In this document: piece by piece, positions 11,633 to 23,680 of the stretch
Position numbering within the stretch: position 1 is the stretch's first letter
Layout of the letters: the number at the start of each line of letters is the position of its first letter
Source: Molossus alvarezi
Taxonomy: Eukaryota; Chordata; Mammalia; Chiroptera; Molossidae
NCBI GenBank assembly: GCA_037176705.1
Contig: CM073907.1
Coordinates: forward strand, 10,013,001 to 10,077,000
DNA length: 64,000 nt
Reading direction: 5' to 3'
Notes under the pieces: model-generated
Told to the model about the DNA's origin: nothing
What the model saw: the letters and a program-made list of their open reading frames with translations, nothing else
Database searches by the model: none
Position numbers and translations under genes: made by a program

Positions 11633-12691
11633 ACATTTTCTTTCAGACTACCTATTAGTATTTTTAAGATGGAAAGTAAAACAGATATATTGTGAAAATG
11701 GAAATAATATAGAGGGATGCATTTTAACATGGGAATCTCTTACTCGCCCTTCATCTCACATTCCCTACTTCCAAGACTAAACCACTGTTAACGATGTGAA
11801 AATGAACCATTGCTAACAACTGCTCATGTGGAAAGTATTGGCTTTGTCATTTCCCTTTTGACTTTGCTGTTGATCATTGTAGCTTACTTTACCAAATGCT
11901 TAAAACGAAGTCAATGTAGCCAATCATTTTCTTCTATCCTTGTTGGAAGGCAATGTTCATCAAGTGATCATAAGGACTTATGCACTGAAGGTGTACAGCT
12001 ACTCTGTAAAATGGGAATGAAAAGTGTAAGAAGGCTTCTGTGGGGAAGTGTTTTAGCTTCAATACAATCAGATGCTACAGAATCCAGCCAGACGTTAAGC
12101 ATGGATTTCAGTACATTTATTTATACGCCCTGAACAACATCCCACATCAGGTCAATATGCTGTTCAGCTGATTTATAACATCCATACCCCACTGCCTTTT
12201 TAAGAAACCATTTAATTTTAAAAATTACATGTATAGAGTTTTTGTCCTTGACCTCCGTGCAAATATTACTGAAAAATCAAGCTAAAAACTCTCTGAAATC
12301 TCATAAATTACCTCACTCCTACAGCTTACATCATCCTGCCTGTTCCCTGACAGTTGAATTAATTTTCAGACGTCCCCTGGAGTCATCCTCAGCCGTTCAT
12401 TACCCCGGGCGTGTGGCAGAGCCCTGTACAGGCATTTGCCAACTTCTCCTTTCAATCGTCTTCCGATGATGAATTGGCCTTGACTGATTTTGTGTTCTAG
12501 CCCTGTCCCCTTGCTGACTCCCTTTTCTCCCGTTGGCCATGGCTCCCCCCTCTAGGGACTTTACTGGAAGCGACAGGATCCCAGCAGAAACAGAGACATA
12601 TTTCCTGACTCACCTCCACCACCTAACACCAGGCGTGCAAACCCAACTTGATCAAATTAGTTGAAACCTCATTCTATTTCATTCTTTCACT
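11633..12691. other. Unrecognised stretch with possible old-repeat debris
   Basis: No gene. CCTGGAGTCATCCTCAGCC near 12380 resembles L2-group sequence but is too short to call. The 107-residue frame at 11810-12133 has a hydrophobic start but no family resemblance. Confidence 0.35.
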
Positions 12692-12813
12692 TCCTCTTTG
12701 CTTTTTTTTTTTTTTTTTGGTATATGCCCCTAGTGGGAACCGAACCCAGGACTCTCTGGTCCACAGGCCGATGCTCCAACCACTGAGCCAAACCGGCCAG
12801 GGCTCCTCTCTGC
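12692..12813 (-). mobile_element. Head-only class A Ves element with TSD
   Basis: A poly-T run of about 17 bases (the antisense tail) joins directly to GGTATATGCCCCTAGTGGGA and the tRNA-like head ending AAACCGGCCAGGGC. The usual body and pyrimidine-rich part are absent. TCCTCTYTGC flanks it at 12692-12701 and 12804-12813, so this looks like a complete insertion of a short element, not a deletion of a long one. Confidence 0.85.
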
Positions 12814-13589
12814 ATTTGTGCTTGGGGGCTGAATCCATCGGGTTTGCTCCAAAGCCATAACCCCAAATGGAAATACTAGGCTCACTATTTCTTGTCCCAG
12901 CCGTGGCCTTGACTTTGTCATCCCTTTCCATTCCTACCTCAAGATTTCTCTCCCCTGAGCCTTTGCCTCACCTTCATGACAGCTGACATTCCAGACACGT
13001 CTTGGGCACACCCCCGTATCACTGAGCATCCGGTCAGGAAAACAAAGACCCCCACTAGATATTGCAAAAGACAGACTTTAATATTGGTGGCATAGGTGTC
13101 GGGGAACTGGACAAGAATAAAGAAAACATGAGATAACATAGAGATACTAACTGCAAGGAGAAACTACCACCCGAAGGAAAAGATGGGGCTGTCCTAACCT
13201 AGAAGCAAAGCAGACCCAACAGACACAGAGTGGTCTTCTTCAGGGAGGGCGCTGTCCTTGGTGCTGACTCCCTGAAGTTGGCTGCTGACAGGCGTGCAGG
13301 GAGTGGCCGGGGCTCCAACGGAACGGTTCTGCCATGGTGAAGGGCCATCGCTGGGCTGACCCGACAAGAAGGAGGAGGAAGGCTCTGCTCTGCTCTCCTT
13401 CCTCCATGCCCCCCCCCCCTCCAGTGTCCCAGCATCACAACCTAACAGGAAGCCGGCTGACAAAGGTCAAATAAACTGTCCTCTCCATCTTCACAGGGCA
13501 GACAGAGGAAGGCAGATTTGAAACGAAGAGAAAATCACCCACGACTATCATCAGCATTCCAAGCTCCCTAAGTTGGCTTCATCTCAAAC
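12814..13589. other. Unique stretch
   Basis: No gene recognised. An 11-12 base C run lies near 13411. Reverse frames at 13194-13463 overlap each other and look non-coding. Confidence 0.35.
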
Positions 13590-13720
13590 TTCCCACATTA
13601 TTTTACACTTTTCACACATGCGTTTCTCGGCCTGAAATGTTCTTCTCCCCTTTCATCTACTGAATTTATCCTCTGAGGTGATGTTTATTTCTGTAAATCT
13701 TCTTTACGTCTCTGGATCCA
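13590..13720 (+). mobile_element. L2 LINE fragment
   Basis: GGCCTGAAATGTTCTTCTCC, then ATCCTCTGAGGTGATG and CTTCTTTACGTCTCTGG follow the sense L2 3' region (the 'tggaatgctcttcc' segment). Confidence 0.55.
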
Positions 13721-13724
13721 TTTT

Positions 13725-13942
13725 TTAAAAATATGTTTTTATTGATGTTATTTTTTTAAAGAGAGAGGAAGGGAGAGAGAGATAGAAACATCGATGTGAG
13801 AGAGAAACATCGATCGGCTGCTTCCTGCACGCCCCCCACTGGGGATCGAGCCCACAACTCAGGCATGTGCCCTGACTGGGAATCAAACCGGGACCTCTCA
13901 GTCCATGGGAGGCTTAATCCACGGAGCCACACCGGCTGGCCA
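13725..13942 (-). mobile_element. Ves SINE, class C
   Basis: Reverse copy from AAATATGTTTTTATTGATG through GAAACATCGATGTGAGAGAG and CCACTGGGGATCGAGCC to CACACCGGCTGGCC. The head reads CAGTCCATGG in place of the class B TTGGTGCATGG. Confidence 0.92.
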
Positions 13943-15677
13943 AGATCCTGTAGCTCTTTCTACACATGGTCGTTATAGCCCTGGGCAGTGGGTTCTGTCT
14001 AGAGTTTGAGGTGTATCTGTTACATGGGAACTTCAGGATGGGACAAGCATCTCCAACTACCTATTCACAGAGTCTGGCCCAAAGCAATGGTTCAGTCTAT
14101 GTTATAACAGTGACTTCACTAGGAGCGAGAAATGGTGCATATCACTTCTTTCCAAGTTCACTGGCCAGAACCCAGCGGTGTGACCCAACCCACATGCAGC
14201 GGAGGTCGGAAAGGAGTCTTCACATGCCCCCCAGGAGGATGGAGAATATAAAGGTTAGTGAGCACCTAGGTAGCCCCTCTCAGACCCCCCCCTTCAAGTA
14301 CATCCCACCCAGCTAAGAAAATCATATAACGCACTACCATGCTCATTGATACACACATATGCACACGTTCCATGGTATGCTGTCATTCTCAATTCAACCT
14401 TAGTTACAGAAAACATGACGAGCAGGTCACATCAGAGCAACACCTTGACACATTTTCCTAGAAATTGCTGAATTAGCAACTAGACGATGCATCTATGGAA
14501 GGAGACTAAGCCATCCAGCTGTGCAAACAATGATTCACAAGATTTTAAATAAATGGAGCCGCCTGCCACTTGCATTTTCCCTCTGTAGGTAGAGGGAGAG
14601 CTATTACAATAAACAAAAGCATCACCATCCAGTCAGATTTTATTATTTGGGGGGCATTTTATCCCGTAGTCCATTTCACAAGTATTCGTGATGTTTTCAT
14701 AAATTCCCACCTCTCAAATCTGGGTACTGCCCAACTGCGCAAAACATTAGAAGGGATCAATAAACTGTGGGGCAGTCACACCAAGCCCACCCTTAGCAAT
14801 GAGAGTGGACGGTCCAGTTCTCAGCAATAATAGGCATGCGTCTCACAGACATAACGCTGATATGGGAAGCCGGACACAAAAGAACAGGTAGCGGGTGACC
14901 CCACTGATGTTCCAAAACAGACCAAAGTAATCTGTGCTGCCTGACCCCAAGACGCAGACTGACTCGGGTGAGCCCGAGGGTCGTTTCTAGCATGCCTGTA
15001 TATCGCGGCTTCTCGATCTGGGTATGTTTAGTTTATACGAGCGTGATAAGTGTGCTCCTCTGTATGCGTGTCCTACTTCGAAGTCGAGCAAGGAAAAAGC
15101 AGAAGGGGGAAGAAAAGCTTCTCCTTGTCCATGCCGCTCTCTCACCCTCTGGAATAAGATGCTGTGCGTACATCTCACACGACCGCAGGCAAATGAAGAT
15201 GCAGTCTCGGATGCAGACTACGTGGGCTCACTCAGAAAGCTGGTTCCAAAGGGGGCCTTTTCAGAAGTGGAGATTCAAGGTCAAGACAATGCATTGGCTA
15301 GTATTCACTCCCAGATTCTCATGACATAGGGACACAGCATGACGATGTGTACATAGGGATAAGCAGGGACAGGGTTCATTACAGTGCAAGAGAGGAATCA
15401 TCCTGGGCCCTCAAGGTATTTTGACAACTTGGATTTCGGCGGGTCCCTGCTGCGAGTCCATTCTAGTAGAATTGCCTTATCTGGTACAGCAGGTTTTCCT
15501 AACCCAAGGCTGCTTCCCTCTGGTGCTGGCCACATGGTCTGGGGCCCGCAGGAAAGGAGAGTGGACAGACAGACATCCCTGCAGATACTGTCCAGTTACC
15601 TAGCACAAGTGCTTGGAGATTTTTTCAACGTTTTCCGCTTTTGTGAACAAACACAAAGGAGTTCTTTTAAAAGAAGC
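13943..15677. other. Unique stretch
   Basis: No interspersed repeat is recognised. Several 100-130 residue open frames overlap in different frames (13966-14316, 14968-15329, 15384-15779). The last runs into the SINE downstream. None has recognisable domains. Confidence 0.35.
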
Positions 15678-15905
15678 CCAGCCCTGGCCGGGTGGCTCAG
15701 TTGGTTGGAGCATACACCACGGGTGTCTGGTTCGATTCCCGGTCAGGGCACGTATCTAGGTTTTGGGTTCAACCCCTAGTCGGGGTGTGTACAGGAGGCT
15801 ACTGATCGATGTTTCTCTCTCACATCGATGTTTCTCTCCCTCTCTCTCTCCCTTCCCCATGTTCTAAAATCAATCAAAATGTATCCTCCGGTAAGTATTA
15901 AAAAA
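15678..15905 (+). mobile_element. Ves SINE, class C
   Basis: GCCCTGGCCGGGTGGCTCAG, GGTTCGATTCCCGGTCAGGG, then two CATCGATGTTTCTCTC-type motifs, TCTAAAATCAATCAAAATG and a diverged TATCCTCCGGTAAGTATT tail that recalls the fold-back tail of class A. Confidence 0.92.
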
Positions 15906-17647
15906 TATGAAGTAAAATAAGCTCAGATTTCCTTGGGGCTGTCTAACCATTACAGGTGAGCTGCCTAAGGCCGTACTCCACGCCCCCTACCCCCCGGGGA
16001 AAGGACTGGAGGTCTCCAGGGTTCAGTTCACGCAGACTCTAGGTGGACAGACAAGCAGCCTGGCCGGAGAGACCTGGGGAGGGAGGACAAAGAATCAGGC
16101 GGCAGGAGAGGTTGGTTCAAAGAGGCCAAGTTGCCAAAGTGCTTGGTGTCCCTTCACCAGCACCAACAAGGGAGATGACCCTGGCCCTCTGCGAACACCG
16201 CGCCGGGCCTCCGACTTCAATCTGCTCTCTCTCCAGTGTTCCCAATGTTTCTCGACATCGCATTAACTCCCCTCCCAGTACAATAATCGACTCCAATCTG
16301 CCATTACCACGGAAATAGAAGAGGCAAAGTGCCTGTAATAGAATCCAAATCAAATCACTTTCACGTCGGCTGGCTTTTGCTGTGCAGTTAAGGGTTCCCC
16401 AGGGAGATTCAATACAGAGAAACACCTGCAGACACAGGCTGAGGCCTGGGCAGGAGATGGAGCACAACAAGCCTGCCTGCCTGTACCCGCTCCTCAGTGA
16501 CAAGGCGGTCACCTCGGGAGTGATGACCCCAGGCAGGCCCGGAGGAGCTCCTGACTCCAAGGCAGAGCTGGGATCTGAGTCACTCCCTTCCACCCATCCT
16601 GGGACAACACGTGGGCTGACGATCCACAGCGCTGGGCCCACGGTGTTCCCCCCGCCCCCGTCCTGTCCTGACATATTTGCTCTCGCTGGGGGTGGCTATG
16701 GCATGACTCTCGCGTGTGCTGAGCAGTCCACCCTCACGGTCAAAAAGGCAATGGAACCGAACATCATTCAGCCCTGGCAGGGTGAGGCGGGCAAAGCCCC
16801 GATCCTTCCTTTGGGCATCTCTGCACAAATACTGCACGCTGGGCATTCGCACTGTATTTCCCAGATGTCGCGGGTGAAGGTTCTGTGGGGTGAAGCCCCT
16901 GTCTGTATTTGAGTCTACAGATCGCGTCTATTTGGCTGACTGCCCCCCGACACACACACACACATTGCTGGTTAAACAGCGACGCCGCTCACATGTGCAA
17001 CCCTGCCCTGCTTCTCGTCTGGGCTCAGAATCTAACGAGCACTTGGCAGGGAGACCTTCACGTCGACGCTTACTCCTGTGCCAGGATTGGAAGATTTCAG
17101 CTGCCCAGACGGATGGCTAGTTCCGGTCAGCTAGTTCTCAGATCAGAAAGAGAGCCATGTCTCTATTTCACAGACCTATGAAAAAAGCATGGCAGGTGTT
17201 TGCAAAGCAGATGATTCCACGGAGCACCTTCCCACAGGAGTGTCCTTCGGTACTCTTTGGCAGTTTTGACCTTGACCTCTGTCTAAAAAGTAGGAAAAGG
17301 AGTCCAGGACTAATATAACCAGAGTTGGAATCAAAGATGCTGAGTGTGCGTTAAAGTCGCCCCTACCAGCCATTGACTTTGCCAGGGGATCGTGATGTCT
17401 CTGAACGCTGAGGTCCTCATCAATGGAACCCCTCCTCGTGTGGCCATGAGTGTTACATGAGGCCTGGCATGAGAATCACTTTGTTATTTCTAAGTCCGTA
17501 TATTGATACACGAAATGATAAATTCCCTAGAAGTGATCAACATGGAAAAGGGTCAAACAAATACCTTTTCTTCTGAATTCAGAAGGCTCCAGAGAGAGCT
17601 TGGATGATCCGGGTCTGCCAGCCACCAGCGTGTCAGTCAGGACAACG
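15906..17647. other. GC-richer unique stretch
   Basis: No repeat family recognised. Opposing frames of 185 residues (reverse, 16117-16674) and 176 residues (forward, 16382-16912) overlap heavily, which is typical of stop-poor GC-rich non-coding DNA. A short (CA)n lies near 16951. Confidence 0.35.
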
Positions 17648-18841
17648 TCACGTGGAATTAATGTCCGTGGGAACTGTGGCCCTCAAGGGGTCTTCCGGGA
17701 CCAGCTCCTTGTCCCTGGGGGAGCTGAGGCTGTGGGCACTAGAAGAAGCAACCTGTCCAGGTGAGCCCGAGAGGCAGGGACCTGGAAAGTGGCCACGTCC
17801 AGGCTTCTGGAGGAAGGAAAGAGAGGCACTACCAGTAGAACGCTGAAGGGATTCTGCAGGGATGAAGCTATTAGCACAATTTATGTCCGGGCTTCTGCAT
17901 GATCTCAGATGCCTTAAATTATAAACCCGAGCTAAGGAAAACGGTTTCACGGTGAACGTGGACAGGAGGGAAATAGCCGATGGCCGGTACCATTGACAAA
18001 CCCGTTTCTTCTTGCGCCCTTGACATTCTCTGTTTCCATGCGGCAACCGAACAGCTGTGAGCTCAGCAGGGTCAGAACCAGGCGGCATGACACACGATAG
18101 GGTGATGTAGGCACGGGTGGCCAGGTCCAACTTTGCATCATTCATTCTTTTCCATGAAGGACTTGCAGTAACTATGGAGTTGTCCTGGCTCCGTATGCAT
18201 CGCTTTGGGAGATATTGTACACAGATATATGGATGCATCAAGGAATCCTGTGGCCCATGTTGAGGTTTGAAAACTAAGATCATTTCATCCTGTCCGTTCA
18301 GTAAATGTCTGTCGAGTGCACAGAGGCCATGCAGAACCTCAGCGTGAGGTGGGCTGTTTCCACGCTGTGTGTGTCCAGGGATGGAGAGACAGGAGGGCGG
18401 CTGGGTTATGGCAGTGGGTGCGCCATGGGAGGCACCCGATGGAGAAGAGAGCAGGGAGCCAGGACCAGAGCGTAACAAAGAACCAGGGAACGCCTCGGAG
18501 GAGAGGCGAAGCTCCCGGGAAGGTGTGGAAGCGGAGGAGAACGTGGCCAGATGGAGAAAGTAATGGAGGCAGAAAGCATGTGACCAGTACCCTCTGCATG
18601 CACACTGGTGAGGTCCTCGACGTGTCCACCCCAGTGGGCAAGCACGTTCTATTGCAAAAACAGACTTGCCCTGGCTGGTGAGCTCAGTGGGTTGAGCACT
18701 GTCCTCTGCACCAAAAGGCTGCCAGTTTGATTCCTGGTCAAGGCACATGCCCAGGTTTCGGGTTCCGTCTGGGTTGGGGGTGCGTATGGGAGGCAGCTGA
18801 TCAATGTTTCTCTCTCTCTCTCTCAAATCAATAAAAAACAA
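17648..18841 (-). other. 397-residue open frame of unknown status
   Basis: This is the longest open frame outside the TATC array. Residues 1-58 are antisense translation of the Ves SINE at 18668. The remaining 339 or so residues come from unique DNA. The product is rich in Ser, Pro, Leu and Cys, has a basic patch RKKKR at residues 276-280, and shows no signal peptide, membrane segment or domain that I recognise. There is no evident promoter, and the only in-frame start at this length lies inside the SINE. Such a length is uncommon by chance, but nothing else supports coding. Chance or an old exon remains possible. Confidence 0.12.
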
Positions 18842-18856
18842 TTTAAAAAAAAAAAC
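18668..18856 (+). mobile_element. Ves SINE, class C
   Basis: GCCCTGGCTGGTGAGCTCAG, CCAGTTTGATTCCTGGTCAAG, GGTTCCGTCTGGGTTGGGGG, ATCAATGTTTCTCTCTC, then AAATCAATAAAAAAC and an A-rich tail. The body is shortened, with only one GATGTTTCTC motif. Confidence 0.92.
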
Positions 18857-19324
18857 TAACTTAAATTCCCCATTTAAGAATGCACAAATTCCAGTAGCCT
18901 GCAGCTTTTAAATGGTAGCCAAGGTGTGCTGGGGCATACTCAGTGGGAACGCTGGACACAGGGGGGTGCCCTGTGGTCCCCATTCTGCCTGTCTTCCCTC
19001 CTCTGCCCCCTGCTCCCCACTCACTGAGGACTTCCCCCATCTTTATGCCATTTCTTTCAATGGTTCTAGCTGGTTTACACAGAATTTTAAGAATCTATAG
19101 AATTTTTAAAAGCATCTAAACCAACGTTTATAAACTTGTATGAAGCAAGTGAGAGCTAATATAAGTGCAGACCCCAAGTGCAGACAGGAGACCTCTGACT
19201 TCCTGCCTTTCTATTATGACACGTTACGTAGGAGCGTCCATTGATGTCTGTTATGTATCCATATCAGTGCGTCTATGTCCATGAGATATTCCTGGAGTGA
19301 TCTGATATATTGATGATCATGAAA
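18857..19324. other. Unique stretch
   Basis: No gene or repeat recognised. Confidence 0.35.
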
Positions 19325-19410
19325 TAGCTCCCATTTATTGAACACTTATAACTGTCAGGGATTCTAAGTGCCTGACATGCATCATTTCAATCAGCATTAG
19401 ATATGTTACT
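19325..19410 (-). mobile_element. MIR or L2 3'-end fragment
   Basis: CCATTTATTGAACACTTATAACTG, TTCTAAGTGCCTGACATGCAT and CATTTCAATC follow the antisense 3' end of MIR in order. Confidence 0.65.
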
Positions 19411-19487
19411 GTGTTGTGTAAATACACCATCGCGAGTCCATGGGTTGCACACATCTCCCTCCTTCTAATTTGACTTTCAAGGAGAAG

Positions 19488-19710
19488 AATTATGTGTGAG
19501 CCTGGCTGGTCTGGCTCAGTGGTTGAGCGGCGACTCATGCACCAAGAGGTCGCAGGTTGGATTCACGGTCAGGGCACGTGCCCAGGTTGTGGGCCTGATC
19601 CCCAGGGGTGCATGCAGGAGGCGGCCAATCAATGTTCTCTCTCATCGATGTTTCTCTCTCTCCCTTTCCTATCTCTCTAAAAATCAATTTAAAAAAATAA
19701 TTATGTTTGA
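19488..19710 (+). mobile_element. Ves SINE, class B, with TSD
   Basis: The element is at 19500-19698, from GCCTGGCTGGTCTGGCTCAG to CTCTAAAAATCAATTTAAAA. AATTATGTKTGA is duplicated at 19488-19499 and 19699-19710 with one mismatch. The body around CCCCAGGGGTGCATG has lost the AGTAG part of the CTCF-like motif. Confidence 0.95.
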
Positions 19711-20169
19711 ATGTAGAATTATCCTGACAAAATTGCTTCCTTCGTTCTAATAAATGTGTAGCTAATATCCAGATACCTGTATCTGTATTCATACTTTTTT
19801 CCACAGGAAAAAAAATGGTATTATTTTCATCACTTTATAGGTCTAGAAAATAAAACTGTCGGATTTGAACTTGATCTTGGGCATTCCTTTGGAGAAATGT
19901 AGGTGTAACAATTCTCAGGGGTCAGTCCCGCAGTTTCATTTATAAGAAGCTTAGGGGTTGAGTATGAGGAGAGAGAAAAAAATACCTCCAAAACCCACTA
20001 TAAAAAATTGTAATTGCTATTGCTTGGGTTTTTATAATCTTTTGGCAAAAAGCTTCATGTTTGGCTTAAAGAGACTGTTAGCTAAGGAGAGATTTTGTAT
20101 TTTGTCTCATAGTAGCCAGGTGGATCACTTAAAAGAAAACATCATTATATCCCCCAAATACTGAGTTAT
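19711..20169. other. Unique stretch
   Basis: No gene or repeat recognised. Confidence 0.35.
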
Positions 20170-20850
20170 ACCTTTGCGCTATGATATTTCTGGAAAAGCA
20201 GTTCCATAGTGTGGATTTTTAGGGGCAAACAGAAAACATTCCCCATGTCCCAGTACTTACTGTAGGCACTGACACCATTAGAAAATTATAGTGGTGGCTG
20301 AGAATTTTTGACTAATTAGGTTTCTGGGATAATAAGAGCTTTTTAATAAGGTACATATCATTTACAATATTGCTAATGAAATGTGAAAGCGATTCGGTAC
20401 CCGGTAAGATAATGGCCAACTTGTTTTAATTGTTAACATTTTTTCTTGCCTTCAATGACACAGTCATTATTTCAGAGTCTCCACTTATCATGAAATCCAA
20501 GAGGATTAATGGTTTCACTTATACTGGCGAAAATGTTTAAGCTGTCCCGATTATCAGTGCAGCGGGAAAGAATAATGGTTATTTGTCATGGCGTTTAGCA
20601 GGAGAATGAATTGTCCCCCGGACAGTGGTGCCATTAACCCTTTTAGGAAGCGGTAATAGAGTTTGTGGCAGAGCTGGGGAATGCCAAGATTTAGGACTCG
20701 ATGTGTGCATGAATATGGCTTTTCCTCATCCACAACCACCTAAAAGAATTGTATCCTCTCCTGGCAGGATTGGAAACAAACAGCTTGCTACACTGTGTTG
20801 GATATCTGAAATGAAACTGCAACAGTAACTGATCTATTCTTGTGATGAAT
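20170..20850. promoter_or_regulatory. Candidate conserved non-coding element
   Basis: About 680 bp without repeats, rich in homeodomain-like ATTA/TAAT cores (GACTAATTAGG, GAGGATTAATGG, TTTTAATTGTTAAC) and with retained CpGs. This texture resembles developmental enhancers, but that is an impression, since conservation cannot be measured here. Confidence 0.2.
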
Positions 20851-21118
20851 GAGTAGACGGCTACATTATAATCAAGAGAAATGGAAATTCTGGAAAAGGA
20901 GAAAAAAAAAACCCATTTATTTGTAAATTTCTTGCTCTGCACATTTTTTGTTAAAGAAACAGAAAAAATTGGAAAATTTTGGTTTCTCACCCCAATCCTC
21001 ATTATGTTGTAATTAAAATACTACATAATAATAAAGCCTATGTCTATTTCAAAAATTCTCCTTATATCTACCTTGCTTAGCCCTAACAAATAATAATTAA
21101 GGAAACCCTCAATTTTTA

Positions 21119-21300
21119 AAGTAAAGCACAGCAGAGAGAATACATTCAATAATATTTTAATAACTATGTATGGTGTCAGAAAGATACTAGACATCTTAGG
21201 TGATCACTTTGTAATTTAAGATGCCTGATCACTACATTGTACACCTGGAGCTGATATAATATTGAATGTCAACTATAATTGACAAATTAAAAGATGACGT
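21119..21300 (+). mobile_element. L1 3' end
   Basis: ATTTTAATAACTATGTATGG, TGATCACTTTGTAATTTAAG, ATCACTACATTGTACACCTG and AATATTGAATGTCAACTATAA follow the 3' UTR of a carnivore/bat-type L1. It is related to the copy at 31800. Confidence 0.85.
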
Positions 21301-22017
21301 GACCTGCAAAAAAAATTTTTTTATGAACACTAAAATGATGCCAGTTGAGGATGAGAACCAATAAAGTTTGCATTTAGGGATCCAGCCTTCGCTGAATAAA
21401 AATATAAGTGTACGAATACCCATCTGCTGTCTTCGGTTTAATCTCCCGGCTTCAGTGAATGGTTTCGTTAGAGCTGTTCAGTAAAGCAAATGTCCAGCAT
21501 CCGAAGAAATGCAGGGCTTGATTCAGGAAAATCAATATTTGCCTTCAGTAAAATGAACAGAATCTCTCCCTTTCTGGAGGCTGGCATGGATGGAATGGAA
21601 TAAACGGTGTCTCCTACCCGGTCCCCTGGCGGGCTGACCAGAGCAGGAAACGGGCAGGCTGCCTCCAGCCCCTCCCTGGCTCTCTGGGGGTGGACCCTAG
21701 GGCAGCTGTAATTCACAAAATGTCTAGCCATTACGCAGTTGGGTTTCTCTGGAAGGCGTTCAGGGCAGACCTGGGGAGGTGATGGGTAGAGAGAGGGCAG
21801 CGGGCAGCAGCAAAAAAAAAAATAAAGCGTGTTTTAGGAGACACAGCTTGGTTGCTCATCTGGTTGCAGAGAAGCCAGTGTCCTGTCTCTGGAGAAGGCT
21901 CAGCCCGGCCAGCCAGTGCGAGGGTCCTCTGCTCGGCTCTGGATGGTGAGAAATCTGTGCCCTACAAACAGCGAGTTCTGGAGAATTCTGTGACTTTCAA
22001 AAACCTCCAACTTTATT
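21301..22017. other. Unique stretch
   Basis: No gene recognised. A short A-rich run lies near 21811. Confidence 0.35.
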
Positions 22018-22240
22018 TATTTTTTATTAATTTGTTTTCTTTGTTGATTTTAGAGAGAGAGGAAGGGAGTAGGAAGAAAGAGAGAAACATTGATGTGATA
22101 GACCATCAACTGGCCACTTCCTGCATGCCCCCCACTGGGGATCGGGCCCACAACCTGGGCATGTGCCCTGACTGGGAATTGAACTGGTGACCTCTTGGTG
22201 CATGGGCTGATGCTCAACCACTGAGCTACACCGACCAGGC
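22018..22240 (-). mobile_element. Ves SINE, class B
   Basis: Reverse copy from TTATTTTTTATTAATTTG through GATTTTAGAGAGAGAGGAAG and CCCCCCACTGGGGATCGGG to GAGCTACACCGACCAGGC. Confidence 0.93.
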
Positions 22241-23050
22241 AAAAATCCCCTGACTTTACAAGGAGAAAGCAACAAGGAGATCATCCCTTTCAGCAGGGCC
22301 CATGAATACAGTTTTCTTGATGAAAGCGAATTTCCCAACATGTTAACGAGCCAGGGTTCAAAGCAGAGCAGGTTATTTCTGGAAGGAGGGTGCATGCAGG
22401 TGGTTGAGGTGTGAATAGAGATGGTGTGGTTCAGCATGATAAGGGGGAACAGCCTCCTCAGGTGCACCCCATCCTTGGAATCAAGAAGGTCAGTCTGTGG
22501 AAGCTTCCAGCATCACACTATCATATAACATGAGGTATGATGAAACCACACACCCCAGCCATCTGAGATGTAACAGGTCAGGAAAAACAGCTGCCAGCAG
22601 ATAAAAAGACATAGGAAAGAACATAAACAAGAAATAAGACAAAAGAAAGACAGGTAGAGAAAAAACAGAAGGAAGAAAGGAGGAACAGGACAAAGCACCT
22701 CTGAATGGTCAAAGGCCACCGGCTTGGGTATAGAGGCGAAGACGGAAGATGTGGCCGACACAAATCACAGAGGAGATTCGGCCAGCAGATCAAATGCAGA
22801 GTTTCTGACCGACACAGCAAGGTGATGGTCCCCGCCCACAACTGGAACCCTTGTTTTCTGAGTTTCCCTGACTTCCTCTGGTGAAGGGAACACTTCTGGT
22901 GGAAACAAGGCAGAATGCTAAGGATGGTGGCTTTTCAGCCGGGCCTGTCTCACATGGCAGGTTGATAATAGTCAAAACTATTCCCTAAAAAATCCATATC
23001 CATGCATTTGGTAAGATCACCAGGATGATACATCAAGAAAGAAAAAGCCT
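22241..23050. other. Unique stretch
   Basis: No interspersed repeat recognised. An A/G-rich segment at about 22600-22690 creates Phe/Ser-rich reverse frames that are compositional. Confidence 0.35.
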
Positions 23051-23292
23051 TCCCTAGCTGGGTGGCCCAGCTGGTTGGAACATTACCCACACACCAAAAG
23101 GTTGCTGGTTTGATTCCTGGTCAGGGCACAGACTTAGGTTGCAGGTTCAATCCCCAGTTGGGGTGTGTATGGGAGGAAACCAGTCAACGTTTCTCTCTCA
23201 CATTGATGTTTCTCTTTCTCTCCCTTCCTCTCTCTCTAAAATCAGTAACAAACATATCCTTGGATGAGGATGAAAAAAAAAAAAAAAAGAAA
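23051..23292 (+). mobile_element. Ves SINE, class C
   Basis: TCCCTAGCTGGGTGGCCCAG, GGTTTGATTCCTGGTCAGGG, CACATTGATGTTTCTC, TCTCTAAAATCAGTAAC, then CATATCCTTGGATGAGGATG and an A16 tail. The CCTTGGATGAGG tail is the class C form of the class A fold-back. Confidence 0.93.
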
Positions 23293-23461
23293 CAACCTAA
23301 GAGAGATATCTGAAGAAGAAAGCATGAGCCATTGGAGAGCAGAAGATGAGATGGAGACATAATTTGGGAACAGAAGAAGAGATAGAGACATAATTTGGGA
23401 ATGCTGCTGACATAACTATTCCTATTCACTGCACTGTTGATATCCTTCATAATTTTATCTG

Positions 23462-23680
23462 CCATGTGCTGAGTACCTACTGTGAGTGTATGAGTTCAGA
23501 TCATCCAGTTAGCATAATAATCCTACAGGGTAAGTATGATGACTCATTTTACAGATGTGGTGGCCCAGGCACAGAGAGGGTAAGGAAATTGCTTAAAGGG
23601 ACACAGGTCCGAAGTGGTAGAACCAATAATTAATTTAAGACCATCTAAACCCAGTGCCTACATGCCTAAACATTGGTCAG
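23462..23680 (-). mobile_element. MIR SINE
   Basis: TGAGTACCTACTGTGAG, AATAATCCTACAGGGTAAG, CATTTTACAGATGTGGTGG, CAGAGAGGGTAAGGAAATTGC and ACACAGGTCCGAAG match the antisense MIR core in order over about 200 bp. Confidence 0.85.

Noticed and set aside
15384..15779. 131-residue frame
   Set aside because: Ends within the head of the class C SINE at 15678 and has no known domain.
16117..16912. Opposing open frames of 185 and 176 residues
   Set aside because: They overlap on opposite strands in stop-poor GC-rich DNA, with no domains, splice logic or start context to favour either.
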